Shown piece after piece: positions 1 through 7,468 of a stretch of 9,911 nt of DNA (the first letter of the stretch is position 1; each line of letters opens with the position of its first letter). The DNA is from Gammaproteobacteria bacterium (lineage in GTDB: Bacteria > Pseudomonadota > Gammaproteobacteria > Tenderiales > Tenderiaceae). The DNA is taken from contig JAJRWO010000174.1 in assembly GCA_024276775.1 (NCBI GenBank), positions 1-9,911 on the forward strand, read 5' to 3'. A model generated the notes under the pieces. That model did no database searches. It saw nothing but the letters and a program-made list of their open reading frames with translations, and was not told the origin of the DNA. A program made the position numbers and the translations under genes.

Positions 1-509
1 CCCTCAGGCAGTTTGATGTCAGACAGATGCACCGCTTCACCCAGTTCCAGCGCAGACACATCCGCTTCAAGATATTCTGGCAACTTGCCCGCCGGACAGC
101 TCACTTCAACCGTTGTCAGTTGATGCGTCACAATACCGCCGGCCTTAACACCTGGGGCGACATCACCACCAATACAATGCACAGGCACTTGAACTTTAAT
201 GATAGAATTTTCATCAACGCGCAGAAAGTCCACATGCATAATGACAGGCTTGTAAGGGTGCCACTGGATATCCTTCAAAATAACCTTTTCAGACTTACCG
301 GCAATATTCACATCCAGGATGTGCGAAAAGAAAGCTTCATTCTCAACCTGTTTCTGCATGACATGGTGCACCAAACTAATGCTCTGGGCAGGCTTATTAG
401 CCCCGTAAATAACGGCTGGAAACCGCCCCGTCCGACGCAGGCGGCGGCTCGCTCCTTTCCCCTTGTCTGCACGTGGTTCGGCATCAACCAAAAAATTTTC
501 AACACTCAT
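1..509 (-). CDS. rplY: 50S ribosomal protein L25, CTC type (3' end outside window)
   Basis: Binds 5S rRNA in the large ribosomal subunit; the long form with a C-terminal extension is called TL5/CTC and was first described as a general stress protein. Reading leftward from ATG at 507-509, an open frame of 169 codons reaches the window edge with no stop, so the C terminus is missing. The N terminus has the basic RNA-binding stretch GASRRLRRTGRFPAVIYG (about residues 19-36). A later segment, KDIQWHPYKPVIMHVDFLRV, is typical of the family. The frame continues past residue 100 into the second beta-rich domain, which excludes the short ~94-residue enterobacterial form. A GAGAGA purine run lies about 8 nt before the ATG. 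It lies downstream of prs, as in Pseudomonas-type genomes, where pth usually follows. The identification is firm; only the 3' end is unknown. Confidence 0.95.
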   Translation of the reverse strand, partial: MSVENFLVDAEPRADKGKGASRRLRRTGRFPAVIYGANKPAQSISLVHHVMQKQVENEAFFSHILDVNIAGKSEKVILKDIQWHPYKPVIMHVDFLRVDENSIIKVQVPVHCIGGDVAPGVKAGGIVTHQLTTVEVSCPAGKLPEYLEADVSALELGEAVHLSDIKLPE

Positions 510-553
510 TTTACTATCTCTCAATTACCGTTAATGTACACCTCACCCGCGAC

Positions 554-579
554 CAGGCTTGGCATGGATTGCAGCCCTG
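554..579 (-). promoter_or_regulatory. Imperfect hairpin in the 109-nt leader between prs and rplY
   Basis: The gap at 510-618 holds no gene. On the minus strand, bases 579-554 can fold as CAGG(G)CT paired with AGCCTG, with an inner GCA/TGC and a 5-nt loop. The stem is interrupted by a bulged G and a two-base bulge. No T-run follows, so it is not an intrinsic terminator. It could be part of an rplY leader, since ribosomal-protein leaders often control their own gene, but this is inference from position only. Confidence 0.3.
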
Positions 580-618
580 ACAACCAGACCCACAAATTCT
601 TTGTTTCATCTCTCTTGC

Positions 619-1575
619 TTATTCTACAAAGAGTGAGCTGACAGATTCTTCGTTGCTAATACGGCGAATAGTTTCAGCCAATAACTCAGCCAGACTCAAC
701 TGGCGAATTTTGCTACACGCCTGAGCTTCAACAGTTAAAGGAATGGTGTCGGTGACCACCAGCTCGTCCAACTGTGACACTTCAATAGTACTCACCGCTG
801 AACCGGACAGTACCGGATGCGTACAATAAGCAACGACCTTGGTCGCGCCACGCTCTTTCAATGCATCGGCAGCCTTACACAGGGTTCCGGCAGTATCGAC
901 CAAGTCATCCACCAATACACAGGTACGTCCGTCAACATCACCAATGACATTCATTACCCGCGCCTCATTGGCTTTGGGGCGACGTTTATCGATAATGGCC
1001 AGATCAGCATCATCAAGCAGTTTGGCCAGCGCACGCGCACGCACAACACCGCCAACATCGGGGGAAACCACAACCATACTGTCACCTGTCTTGTGACGCC
1101 AGATATCCCCTAGCAAAATCGGCGAGGCATAGATATTATCCACTGGCAGATCGAAAAACCCCTGAATTTGATCGGCATGCAGATCAACCGTCAACACGCG
1201 ACTTGCGCCACTAACGGTAATCATATCCGCCACCAAACGCGCAGAAATCGGCACACGTACCGAGCGAGAACGCCTGTCCTGGCGCGAATAGCCAAAATAG
1301 GGGATAACCGCGGTAATACGCTCTGCCGATGCACGGCGCATAGCGTCAATCATGACGCATAGTTCCATCAGGTTATCGTTAGTAGGTGCGCAGGTAGACT
1401 GAACGATGAAAACATCACGACCGCGAACATTTTCCATCACCTCAACCATGACTTCGCCATCGCTGAAGCGACCAACGACGGCCTTACCAAGTGACGTTTC
1501 CAGATGTTTAACCACGGCTTGGGCAAGCAAAGGGTTGGCGTTGCCAGTGAACACCATCATCCTATTGTCGGACAC
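619..1575 (-). CDS. prs: Ribose-phosphate pyrophosphokinase (PRPP synthetase)
   Basis: Makes 5-phosphoribosyl-1-diphosphate from ribose 5-phosphate and ATP, the cytosolic precursor for purines, pyrimidines, histidine, tryptophan and NAD. The 318 residues align along their length with my memory of E. coli Prs (315). Visible signatures are GRFSDGE (35-41), TCAPTNDNLMEL (61-72), IPYFGYSRQDRR (91-102), DLHADQIQGFFD (131-142, catalytic-region His133), the flexible loop with Lys197 and Arg199, and the PRPP-binding loop VLVDDLVDTAGTL (220-232). The start is GTG at 1573-1575. It is preferred over the in-frame ATGs at 1560 and 1557 because a GAGAGG site lies 9 nt upstream and the resulting N terminus matches the usual length. 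tRNA-Gln lies 41 nt upstream and rplY 109 nt downstream. Confidence 0.97.
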   Translation of the reverse strand: MSDNRMMVFTGNANPLLAQAVVKHLETSLGKAVVGRFSDGEVMVEVMENVRGRDVFIVQSTCAPTNDNLMELCVMIDAMRRASAERITAVIPYFGYSRQDRRSRSVRVPISARLVADMITVSGASRVLTVDLHADQIQGFFDLPVDNIYASPILLGDIWRHKTGDSMVVVSPDVGGVVRARALAKLLDDADLAIIDKRRPKANEARVMNVIGDVDGRTCVLVDDLVDTAGTLCKAADALKERGATKVVAYCTHPVLSGSAVSTIEVSQLDELVVTDTIPLTVEAQACSKIRQLSLAELLAETIRRISNEESVSSLFVE

Positions 1576-1584
1576 GGATTTTAA

Positions 1585-1590
1585 CCTCTC
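1585..1590 (-). promoter_or_regulatory. Ribosome binding site deciding the GTG start of prs
   Basis: On the minus strand this reads GAGAGG, within AAGAGAGG, followed by 9 nt and then GTG. The internal ATG codons at 1560 and 1557 would place this site 24 nt or more away, so it supports the non-ATG start. Confidence 0.7.
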
Positions 1591-1616
1591 TTAACGCTTC
1601 TGCTCACTGGAAAATA

Positions 1617-1692
1617 TGGCTGGGGTGCCAGGATTCGAACCTGGGAGTGCAGGGATCAAAACCCTGTGCCTTAACCACTTGGCCACACCCCA
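1617..1692 (-). tRNA. tRNA-Gln (anticodon UUG)
   Basis: A 76-nt cloverleaf with encoded CCA is readable on the minus strand. Acceptor arms TGGGGTG and CACCCCA are followed by discriminator G and CCA. The D arm carries GGTTAAGGC. The anticodon stem CAGGG/CCCTG encloses loop TTTTGAT, giving anticodon TTG. The T arm is CCAGG-TTCGAAT-CCTGG. The sequence closely resembles E. coli glutamine tRNA. The 5' end lies only 5 nt after the ispE stop codon, and prs follows 41 nt after the 3' end, so the tRNA is probably cut from a longer mRNA-containing transcript or has its promoter inside the ispE 3' end. HemA, divergently encoded, uses tRNA-Glu rather than this tRNA, so no direct functional link is implied. 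Confidence 0.97.
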
Positions 1693-1697
1693 ATATT

Positions 1698-2567
1698 TTA
1701 AACTTTTCTCTCGTCTGAATTCGTTTCCAAGGCCAGCCGATCCAACAATGGAGATCGATTTAAGCCCTTGGCAACAAAACCACACCATTGTCGCGGCAAC
1801 TGTTGCAATACAAGATCCGCATCCGCCTCGCTGACAAACGCAGCAAATACACAGGCACCTGTACCACTCATTCGGGGCTGGCCATGTTGAGACAACCAAT
1901 TCATTGCCTCATCTACCTCTGGGAAGCGCGCTCGCACCACCTCTTCACAGACATTTAGGCCTTGCCCTTCGAGAAAGGCAGGCATTTTGAGGCTTTGTGC
2001 GTCCCGTGTCAATTCCGGAATAGCAAAAATTTCTACAGTTGAGACATGACAAGCAGGTATCAACACCACAAACCAGGGTTCATCCAGCTCAATCGGCTGT
2101 AAATTTTCACCCACACCCTCGGCCCAGGCGGCCTGACCATGAACAAACACTGGCACATCCGCACCCAGTGTCAAGCCCAGTTCCGCAAGCCGGCGAACCG
2201 AAAAACCTAAACCCCATATTTGGTTCAAAGCCACCAACGCAGTGGCTGCATCAGAACTGCCGCCCCCAAGACCCGCACCCATGGGCAGTTGTTTATTGAT
2301 ACGAATATCCACCCCCAGCGATGTACCGGCCAACCGCTGCAAACTGCGGGCGGCACGAACAGCCAGGTCGTCGGCCTCGGCCACACCGTCGACGTCGGTC
2401 AAGCGCCGAATCACGCCATCTTCACGGACGGAAAAATCAAGCTCGTCACAGCAATCAATAAACTGAAACACCGTTTGCAGCAAATGATAACCATCGGCAC
2501 GCCGTCCTGTAATATGCAAAAACAGGTTGACTTTGGCTGGCGCAGGCCATGACACAGGCAACCTCAA
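1698..2567 (-). CDS. ispE: 4-diphosphocytidyl-2-C-methyl-D-erythritol kinase
   Basis: Phosphorylates the 2-hydroxyl of CDP-methylerythritol with ATP, a step in the cytosolic MEP pathway to isopentenyl diphosphate. It is a GHMP kinase. The N-terminal WPAPAKVNLFLHITGRRADGYH includes the catalytic-type Lys12, the glycine-rich ATP loop PMGAGLGGGSSDAATA spans about 95-109, and LGADVPVF supplies Asp137. A C-terminal GTGACVF motif is also present. The length of up to 289 residues fits the family. The start is uncertain. TTG at 2567 overlaps the lolB stop as TTGA and sits directly against an AAGGGGGG run. GTG at 2555, four codons later, has GAGG at a better 6-nt spacing and still leaves the conserved WPAPAK. 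Both give a complete enzyme. tRNA-Gln follows 5 nt after the stop. Confidence 0.95.
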   Translation of the reverse strand: MRLPVSWPAPAKVNLFLHITGRRADGYHLLQTVFQFIDCCDELDFSVREDGVIRRLTDVDGVAEADDLAVRAARSLQRLAGTSLGVDIRINKQLPMGAGLGGGSSDAATALVALNQIWGLGFSVRRLAELGLTLGADVPVFVHGQAAWAEGVGENLQPIELDEPWFVVLIPACHVSTVEIFAIPELTRDAQSLKMPAFLEGQGLNVCEEVVRARFPEVDEAMNWLSQHGQPRMSGTGACVFAAFVSEADADLVLQQLPRQWCGFVAKGLNRSPLLDRLALETNSDERKV

Positions 2568-3220
2568 CCCCCCTTTTCAGATTCAATAACAGGCAGATGC
2601 CAACGGTCTATTACCAGCCTGGCCCGTAATCGGGGGTTTTCCAGTACCAGCTTGCGCGGTAACTCAAACCCATCGACATCAAGATAATCACGATAAGAGA
2701 TTCGCCAGCCAGACTGCTGCAGAGACGCGAGTCGGCCAACCTCATTAAAAACATGCTGACTCACCGAACCCGGCTCAGGCATTCCCCGCAACCAATATTT
2801 AAGCCCTTGCACGGGTATATACCAGCCTAGCTGTTGCTGCATCAAGGCTTCGGCCGAGGTTGCCGTTAGCGCCGAATGTTTGGGCATTTCGATGACCGCG
2901 TGACCCTCATGCCCAAACAGACGTGCAGCACCCTGACCAAAAGCACCTGACAGTTGAATATCATAACGATCACCCTCCTGCCGCCAACGCAGTGAGGCAC
3001 TCCAACTTTCGTTGTTGGCATCATCTTTAATCGCCAATCGACCGCTGAATGACCAGTGCTGTAGCTGCTGCAACTGCTGCTGACGCTCGGACCAATCAAA
3101 TTGTGGTGCCAGACCAACTCGCGGTGCAGTGACACAACTACTCAGGCCAAACACAGTCAAGCCAACCAACAAAGCAGCCAAGGCCTTTCCACCCCAGCGG
3201 GCAGGCAAACTCATCAACAT
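2564..3220 (-). CDS. lolB: Outer-membrane lipoprotein receptor LolB
   Basis: LolB takes lipoproteins from the periplasmic carrier LolA and inserts them into the inner leaflet of the outer membrane. The 218-residue product begins with a positively charged, then hydrophobic signal peptide ending in the lipobox LSSC, with Cys29 as the lipidation site and Val at +2, consistent with outer-membrane sorting. The mature part shows LolB-like segments: WSFSGRLAIKDD, RWRQEGDRYDIQLSGAFGQG, LGWYIPVQGLKYWLRG and the C-terminal RLVIDRWHLP. The start ATG at 3218-3220 overlaps the TPR gene stop by one base (TAATG); a second in-frame ATG lies two codons on, and neither has a strong Shine-Dalgarno site, so coupling to upstream translation is likely. 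The 3' end overlaps ispE by 4 nt. Position just before ispE matches related genomes. Confidence 0.93.
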   Translation of the reverse strand: MLMSLPARWGGKALAALLVGLTVFGLSSCVTAPRVGLAPQFDWSERQQQLQQLQHWSFSGRLAIKDDANNESWSASLRWRQEGDRYDIQLSGAFGQGAARLFGHEGHAVIEMPKHSALTATSAEALMQQQLGWYIPVQGLKYWLRGMPEPGSVSQHVFNEVGRLASLQQSGWRISYRDYLDVDGFELPRKLVLENPRLRARLVIDRWHLPVIESEKGG

Positions 3221-4944
3221 TATTGTTCTAACCGTTTAATCGTATCCAACAAGGCACTGCTCTCTGGTGACAATTCCAGCGCTTTATGCCAGATATCCCG
3301 CGCCCCATCTTTATCCCCCTTAACCCACAACACCTCGCCCAAATGCGCCGCTACCTCAGAATCTGGATTGACTTGCATCGCCTTTTTGAGATAGATCAAT
3401 GCCGCCGCCAGCTTGCCCTGACGATATAACACCCAACCCATGCTATCCATGATGTAAAAGCTCTCGGGCCTTAACGCCAAGGCACGCTTTATATAGCCAT
3501 AGGCCTCGTCCAACCGGTTGGTGCGATCTGCCAGGGTGTAACCCAGCGAATTCAAGGCATCAACATGATCTGGTTCACGTTCCAGCACTGATAGCAGGTC
3601 ACGCTCAAGCCAATCGATACGCCCCAATTTTTCTGCCACCATGGCGCGCGCATATAACAGTTCAGAATGATTAGGCGACTCATTCAACGCATGGTCATAA
3701 ACCGCCATCGCCGCTTCAAAATGGCCAACATCACGCAAAATCTCACCTTCCGCCAAATACAGCCGCAACTGCTGGCCTGCACTGCGTGGTTGAGCCGCTT
3801 GCAAATGCGCACGCGCGGTATCGACATCACCTTGACGGGCATACAATAAAGCACTGCGAATCTGAGCATTGAGATAGTTTCCACCGCGACCAACCGTGCC
3901 ATACCAACGGATGGCACGAGAGTAATTTTCTTTATCCTCTTCTATCTGCCCCAGGTAATAACCGGTTTCATCCAAGCGCACCGCTCGATCATTCAGGCTC
4001 AGAAAATAGCCCTGCGCCTCATCCACCTGACCAATTCGCAACGCCACCAAACCAGCGGCAAACAAAATATCGTTATTTTCCGGTTCCCGCTTCAACACCT
4101 TGCGAAAATGCGTTAATGCCTCTTCAGGCTGTCCGACAGCAACCAGCATTCGACCATAGGCAATGCGCAATACCATGTCCTTGCTATTGTGCCCGACAGC
4201 CTGGCCCAGATATTCCAGTGCAGCCAATTCACGATTACTCGCCTGTAATATCCGGGTGCGCAAAATCACTGCCTGAGACCAATCAGGCTTTTTTTGCAAT
4301 AATTCATCAATCGTTTGCTCAGCCTTATCCAGTTTGCCAGCGCGCAACGCCAGTTGGGCATAAGCGAATAAACCTGCATTATCATCCGGGTGTCGTTCAA
4401 TAAAGCGCTGCATCACCTTGAGTGCACCGCTTTTATCCTCTTCACGCCCTAACAAGCGCATCATCATCAGATAACGGGGTTTTTCACCCACCGCTGATTG
4501 TTGCACCACTTGCTCAAGCGACGCCAACGCGGCATCATAATCACCCGCCTTAAGCAGCAAAGCCGTCAACATCTGCCTCGCACTAACATTACTCGGATCA
4601 AGTTTAACGAGCAGCTTGCCCAGTTTCATCGCCACCCGATACTCACGCGCAAACACAGCAACCTGGGCCGCCCGTTCAACCAGTCGAGGATCCTGAGTCT
4701 GTTTTGCCAGACGCGCATAGTATTCAACCGCAACCGGATACTGAGCCCGCTGTAGCGCAACCTCGGCAATGAACAAATCATTGAGTAATTCCGGCGTCAA
4801 TTCGATATCGGGTAAAACAGGCTCCATCACCGCCTGTTGAAACGCCACTTCCACGCCTCGCGGCGCCTGCTGCGAGGTTGTTGCACAGCCCGAAAGGATT
4901 GATATTGCTAGTAAAGATCCGAGAAATAATTTAACAGGTTGCAT
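3220..4944 (-). CDS. Tetratricopeptide-repeat lipoprotein upstream of lolB
   Basis: Predicted 574-residue lipoprotein built almost entirely of TPR helical hairpins, a protein-binding scaffold; no partner or reaction can be read from it. The N terminus MQPVKLFLGSLLAISILSGC is a lipoprotein signal peptide with lipobox LSGC (Cys20) and Ala at +2, suggesting outer-membrane anchoring on the periplasmic side. Repeat units with the W/A-G-Y-A-P spacing recur along the chain. The clearest are near the C terminus, for example LDEAYGYIKRALALRPES, AALIYLKKAMQVNPDSEVAA and GARDIWHKALELSPES. The frame stays open 25 codons further upstream, but ATG at 4942-4944 is chosen because GGAGG lies 5 nt before it and the signal peptide begins there. 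A TPR gene at this place before lolB is also seen in Pseudomonas, where it is uncharacterised as far as I know. The single-base overlap with lolB suggests co-expression. Confidence 0.9.
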   Translation of the reverse strand: MQPVKLFLGSLLAISILSGCATTSQQAPRGVEVAFQQAVMEPVLPDIELTPELLNDLFIAEVALQRAQYPVAVEYYARLAKQTQDPRLVERAAQVAVFAREYRVAMKLGKLLVKLDPSNVSARQMLTALLLKAGDYDAALASLEQVVQQSAVGEKPRYLMMMRLLGREEDKSGALKVMQRFIERHPDDNAGLFAYAQLALRAGKLDKAEQTIDELLQKKPDWSQAVILRTRILQASNRELAALEYLGQAVGHNSKDMVLRIAYGRMLVAVGQPEEALTHFRKVLKREPENNDILFAAGLVALRIGQVDEAQGYFLSLNDRAVRLDETGYYLGQIEEDKENYSRAIRWYGTVGRGGNYLNAQIRSALLYARQGDVDTARAHLQAAQPRSAGQQLRLYLAEGEILRDVGHFEAAMAVYDHALNESPNHSELLYARAMVAEKLGRIDWLERDLLSVLEREPDHVDALNSLGYTLADRTNRLDEAYGYIKRALALRPESFYIMDSMGWVLYRQGKLAAALIYLKKAMQVNPDSEVAAHLGEVLWVKGDKDGARDIWHKALELSPESSALLDTIKRLEQ

Positions 4945-4949
4945 CCTGC

Positions 4950-4954
4950 CCTCC
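4950..4954 (-). promoter_or_regulatory. Ribosome binding site deciding the start of the TPR lipoprotein
   Basis: Minus-strand GGAGG, 5 nt before ATG 4944. It separates the real start from the longer open frame that runs up to 5019, which would overlap the promoter region and mask the lipoprotein signal peptide. Confidence 0.8.
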
Positions 4955-4992
4955 ATCACGCGCCACACAGCAGCGCTTGAAAATTCGTATAC

Positions 4993-5022
4993 GGCTAGTC
5001 TACCCGGTTGCCAGACCAAGCC
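4993..5022. repeat. Imperfect inverted repeat in the divergent promoter region
   Basis: GGCT-A-GTCT, an 11-nt centre, then AGAC-CA-AGCC: two 4-bp arms in register with a small asymmetric internal loop. It lies between the starts of the TPR gene and hemA and covers the minus-strand promoter candidate. It could be an operator, a leader hairpin or chance; there is no T-run on either side to make it a terminator. Confidence 0.45.
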
Positions 5023-5024
5023 AA
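4997..5024 (-). promoter_or_regulatory. Candidate promoter for the TPR-lolB-ispE cluster
   Basis: On the minus strand, TTGGCT (5024-5019) and TAGACT (5002-4997) are separated by 16 nt, each matching the sigma-70 consensus at four of six bases. Transcription would start near 4990, giving a leader of about 45 nt before ATG 4944. The match is weak, and the position in the divergent gap is the main support. Confidence 0.3.
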
Positions 5025-5051
5025 AATATTAACTCTAACTGCTTGCTATGC

Positions 5052-5080
5052 TTGCCATTCTGGCGCATTTACAGCAGAAT
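5052..5080 (+). promoter_or_regulatory. Candidate promoter for hemA-prfA-prmC
   Basis: TTGCCA at 5052-5057 and CAGAAT at 5075-5080 are separated by 17 nt, resembling a weak sigma-70 promoter. Transcription would begin near 5087, about 34 nt before the hemA ATG. Other partial matches exist in this AT-rich stretch, so this is only the best candidate by eye. Confidence 0.3.
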
Positions 5081-5120
5081 CGCTCATCTATTTGATTCAC
5101 TAATATGCAGTAAAGTTTCA

Positions 5121-6383
5121 ATGAGCCTGCTCGCTGTCGGAATAAATCACAAAACTGCGCCGGTCGATATTCGGGAACGCGTTTCTTTCGCCCCCGAACA
5201 TTTGACCGATGCGCTCCATGAACTCACTTCCACCCACGCAGTGAGCGAGGCCGCGATTCTATCGACTTGCAACCGCACTGAACTGGTTTGCTGCAGCAAT
5301 GAAATCAATGGTAATACAGTTATCGGCTGGCTTGAGCATTACCATAAACTCAGCGCCGATGAAGTCCGCCCTTACATTTATATTCACCCGGAGCAGATGG
5401 CCGTCCGCCACATGCTGCGTGTTGCCAGCGGCCTGGACTCCCTAGTATTGGGTGAGCCGCAAATTTTAGGCCAAATCAAAGACGCCTACAGCAAAGCCAG
5501 GCAAGCCGGCACCATTGGCAAAATGCTCAACAAACTGTTCCAACACACCTTCTCGGTGGCTAAACAAGTGCGTACCGACACAGCGATCGGTTCCAGCCCG
5601 GTGTCCGTCGCCTTTGCTGCGGTCAGCCTGGCGAAACAAATATTCAGCAATATGAAAGAACACACCGCCATGCTAATCGGCGCTGGCGAAACCATTGAAT
5701 TGGCTGCGCGCCACCTGCATTCGACCGGCATAGGACGCATTATCATTGCCAACCGTACCGTCGAAAAAGCGCACACAGTTGCTGAAGAGTTTGGCGGTTA
5801 CGCCATCGCCCTGAGCGAAATTCCGACTCACTTGGCCGAAGCCGATATTATTATCTCCTCCACCGCCAGCCAATTACCAATTCTGGGCAAAGGTGCAGTG
5901 GAAAGTGCCATCAAACAGCGCAAACGCCGCCCCATGCTGATGATCGACATCGCTGTACCCCGCGATATTGAACCCGAGGTCGGTGAAATGGAAGATATTT
6001 ACCTCTACACCGTCGACGACCTGAAAGAAATCATCGAGGAAGGCCTGAAATCACGCCAGGAAGCCGCAGCACAGGCAGAAGAGATTATCGACACCCAGGT
6101 CAGCCATTTTATGGGCTGGCTACAATCGTTAAATTCTGTCGATACCATCCGTCAATTCCGCGATCATGCCAACAGCATTCGCGACAACGAAGTTGCCAAA
6201 GCCATGCAGATGCTTAGCAATGGCGCCAGCGCCGAAAAAGTATTGCAGAAACTGGCCCATAACATGACCAATAAATTTACTCACGCACCCAGCACCCAGA
6301 TGCGTCAAGCCGGTTTTGATGGCCGCGACGAACTTCTGAATGCAGCGCACCTGCTCTTTCAACTCAAAAACTCAGACAACTAA
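5121..6383 (+). CDS. hemA: Glutamyl-tRNA reductase
   Basis: Reduces glutamate charged on tRNA-Glu to glutamate-1-semialdehyde with NADPH, the first committed step of the C5 pathway to heme and other tetrapyrroles. The 420-residue product matches the usual length (E. coli 418). Residues 1-20 read LLAVGINHKTAPVDIRER after the first two. The catalytic cysteine is Cys50 in ILSTCNRTEL. GLDSLVLGEPQILGQIKDAY (104-123) is a family signature, and the NADPH-binding GAGETIELAARHL lies at 187-199. The C-terminal third is the helical dimerisation domain. ATG 5121 is chosen because homologues begin at this point; the frame is open 48 codons further upstream, but that part is not conserved and would overlap the divergent promoter region. 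The Shine-Dalgarno site is weak (AAAG). It heads the plus-strand cluster, 5 nt before prfA. Confidence 0.97.
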   Translation: MSLLAVGINHKTAPVDIRERVSFAPEHLTDALHELTSTHAVSEAAILSTCNRTELVCCSNEINGNTVIGWLEHYHKLSADEVRPYIYIHPEQMAVRHMLRVASGLDSLVLGEPQILGQIKDAYSKARQAGTIGKMLNKLFQHTFSVAKQVRTDTAIGSSPVSVAFAAVSLAKQIFSNMKEHTAMLIGAGETIELAARHLHSTGIGRIIIANRTVEKAHTVAEEFGGYAIALSEIPTHLAEADIIISSTASQLPILGKGAVESAIKQRKRRPMLMIDIAVPRDIEPEVGEMEDIYLYTVDDLKEIIEEGLKSRQEAAAQAEEIIDTQVSHFMGWLQSLNSVDTIRQFRDHANSIRDNEVAKAMQMLSNGASAEKVLQKLAHNMTNKFTHAPSTQMRQAGFDGRDELLNAAHLLFQLKNSDN

Positions 6384-6388
6384 CTCAC

Positions 6389-7468
6389 GTGAAAGCATCC
6401 ATTCGTGCCAAATTGGAGAACCTCTCCGAAAGGCTACAAGAGATCAGTGCACTGCTGTCCGACCCGGGCACCATCACCGATCAAAATAAATTCCGCACCC
6501 TGTCGCAGGAATATGCCGAATTAGAACCCATTATCGCCTGTTTTAACAAGCACCAACAGGCCGAAAAAGATATCAAAACCGCGCAAGAGATGATGTCCGA
6601 GCCAGACATGAAGGAGCTGGCCGAAGATGAATTCAAGTCAGCCAAAAGCCTACGTCACCAATTGGAAAATGAGCTGCAAACACTACTACTGCCAAAAGAC
6701 CCCAACGACGACAAAAACATCTACCTTGAAATTCGTGCCGGCACTGGTGGCGACGAGGCCGCCATTTTCTCCGGCGATCTGTTTCGCATGTACTCACGTT
6801 ATGCCGAACAACAAGGCTGGCAGGTCGAGATTATAAGCGAGAGCAATGGCGAACATGGCGGCTATAAAGAAATTATTTCACGCATCATCGGCCGCGGTGC
6901 CTACTCCAGGATGAAATTTGAGTCCGGCGCCCATCGCGTTCAGCGCATACCGGAAACCGAATCACAGGGCCGCATTCATACCTCGGCTTGTACTGTTGCC
7001 GTGATGCCTGAAGCAGACGAGCTGGAAGAAATTACCATTAATCCATCTGACCTCAAAGTCGACACCTTCCGCGCCTCGGGTGCCGGTGGCCAGCACGTCA
7101 ATAAAACCGACTCAGCCATCCGCCTAACCCACCTGCCTTCTGGTATCGTCGTCGAATGTCAGGATCAACGCTCGCAACACAAAAACCGCGCCAGCGCCAT
7201 GTCTCTGCTGCAAGCCAAACTCAACTCACAACAGCGTGACAAGGCTGCCGATGAACAAGCCAGCACCCGTCGTGAACTGGTGGGCAGTGGTGACCGCTCA
7301 GAGCGTATCCGCACTTACAACTACCCCCAAGGCCGCGTGACCGACCATCGCATCAACCTGACCTTATACAAGCTGGATGATATTATGACCGGCGGTTTGG
7401 CTCAAATCATCGACCCGCTCACCAACGAATACCAGGCTGATCAGTTGGCCGCCATGGGTGATGGATAA
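6389..7468 (+). CDS. prfA: Peptide chain release factor 1
   Basis: Recognises UAA and UAG in the ribosomal A site and triggers peptidyl-tRNA hydrolysis. The 359 residues match RF1 along the whole length (E. coli 360). The codon-recognition tripeptide is PET (188-190) in RIPETESQGRIHTSA. E. coli has PAT there, and the Glu variant is known in other bacteria such as Bacillus. The catalytic GGQ is at 233-235 in SGAGGQHVNKTDSAIR, with Gln235 the residue methylated by PrmC, encoded next. AGTGGDEA (117-124) and the C-terminal NYPQGRVTDHRINLTLYKLD are also typical. The start is GTG at 6389, 5 nt after the hemA stop, giving the expected MKASIRAKLE N terminus. There is no good Shine-Dalgarno site, so coupling to hemA translation is likely. 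The 3' end overlaps prmC. Confidence 0.97.
   Translation: MKASIRAKLENLSERLQEISALLSDPGTITDQNKFRTLSQEYAELEPIIACFNKHQQAEKDIKTAQEMMSEPDMKELAEDEFKSAKSLRHQLENELQTLLLPKDPNDDKNIYLEIRAGTGGDEAAIFSGDLFRMYSRYAEQQGWQVEIISESNGEHGGYKEIISRIIGRGAYSRMKFESGAHRVQRIPETESQGRIHTSACTVAVMPEADELEEITINPSDLKVDTFRASGAGGQHVNKTDSAIRLTHLPSGIVVECQDQRSQHKNRASAMSLLQAKLNSQQRDKAADEQASTRRELVGSGDRSERIRTYNYPQGRVTDHRINLTLYKLDDIMTGGLAQIIDPLTNEYQADQLAAMGDG

Noticed and set aside
27..641. A 204-codon plus-strand open frame across the left end
   Set aside because: It lies antisense to rplY and the prs end, shows no family resemblance, and the minus-strand frame is a clear L25 protein.
1616..1834. Plus-strand open frame across the tRNA and ispE end
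   Set aside because: It covers the tRNA-Gln gene in antisense; frames reading through tRNA genes are a common false prediction.
4945..5019. A 25-codon N-terminal extension of the TPR lipoprotein
   Set aside because: A strong ribosome site and the lipoprotein signal peptide both point to ATG 4944.
5105..5113. Two-codon reading frame ATG CAG TAA just before hemA, as a possible regulatory minigene
   Set aside because: There is no ribosome site before it and such a short frame is expected by chance.
4977..5120. A 48-codon N-terminal extension of hemA
   Set aside because: Homologues start at the LLAVGINHKTAP region, the extension has no family match, and it would overlap the divergent promoter region.
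6950..6962. PET instead of PAT as the codon-recognition tripeptide of release factor 1
   Set aside because: The same variant is known in normal RF1 proteins such as that of Bacillus subtilis, so it is not a sign of altered specificity.
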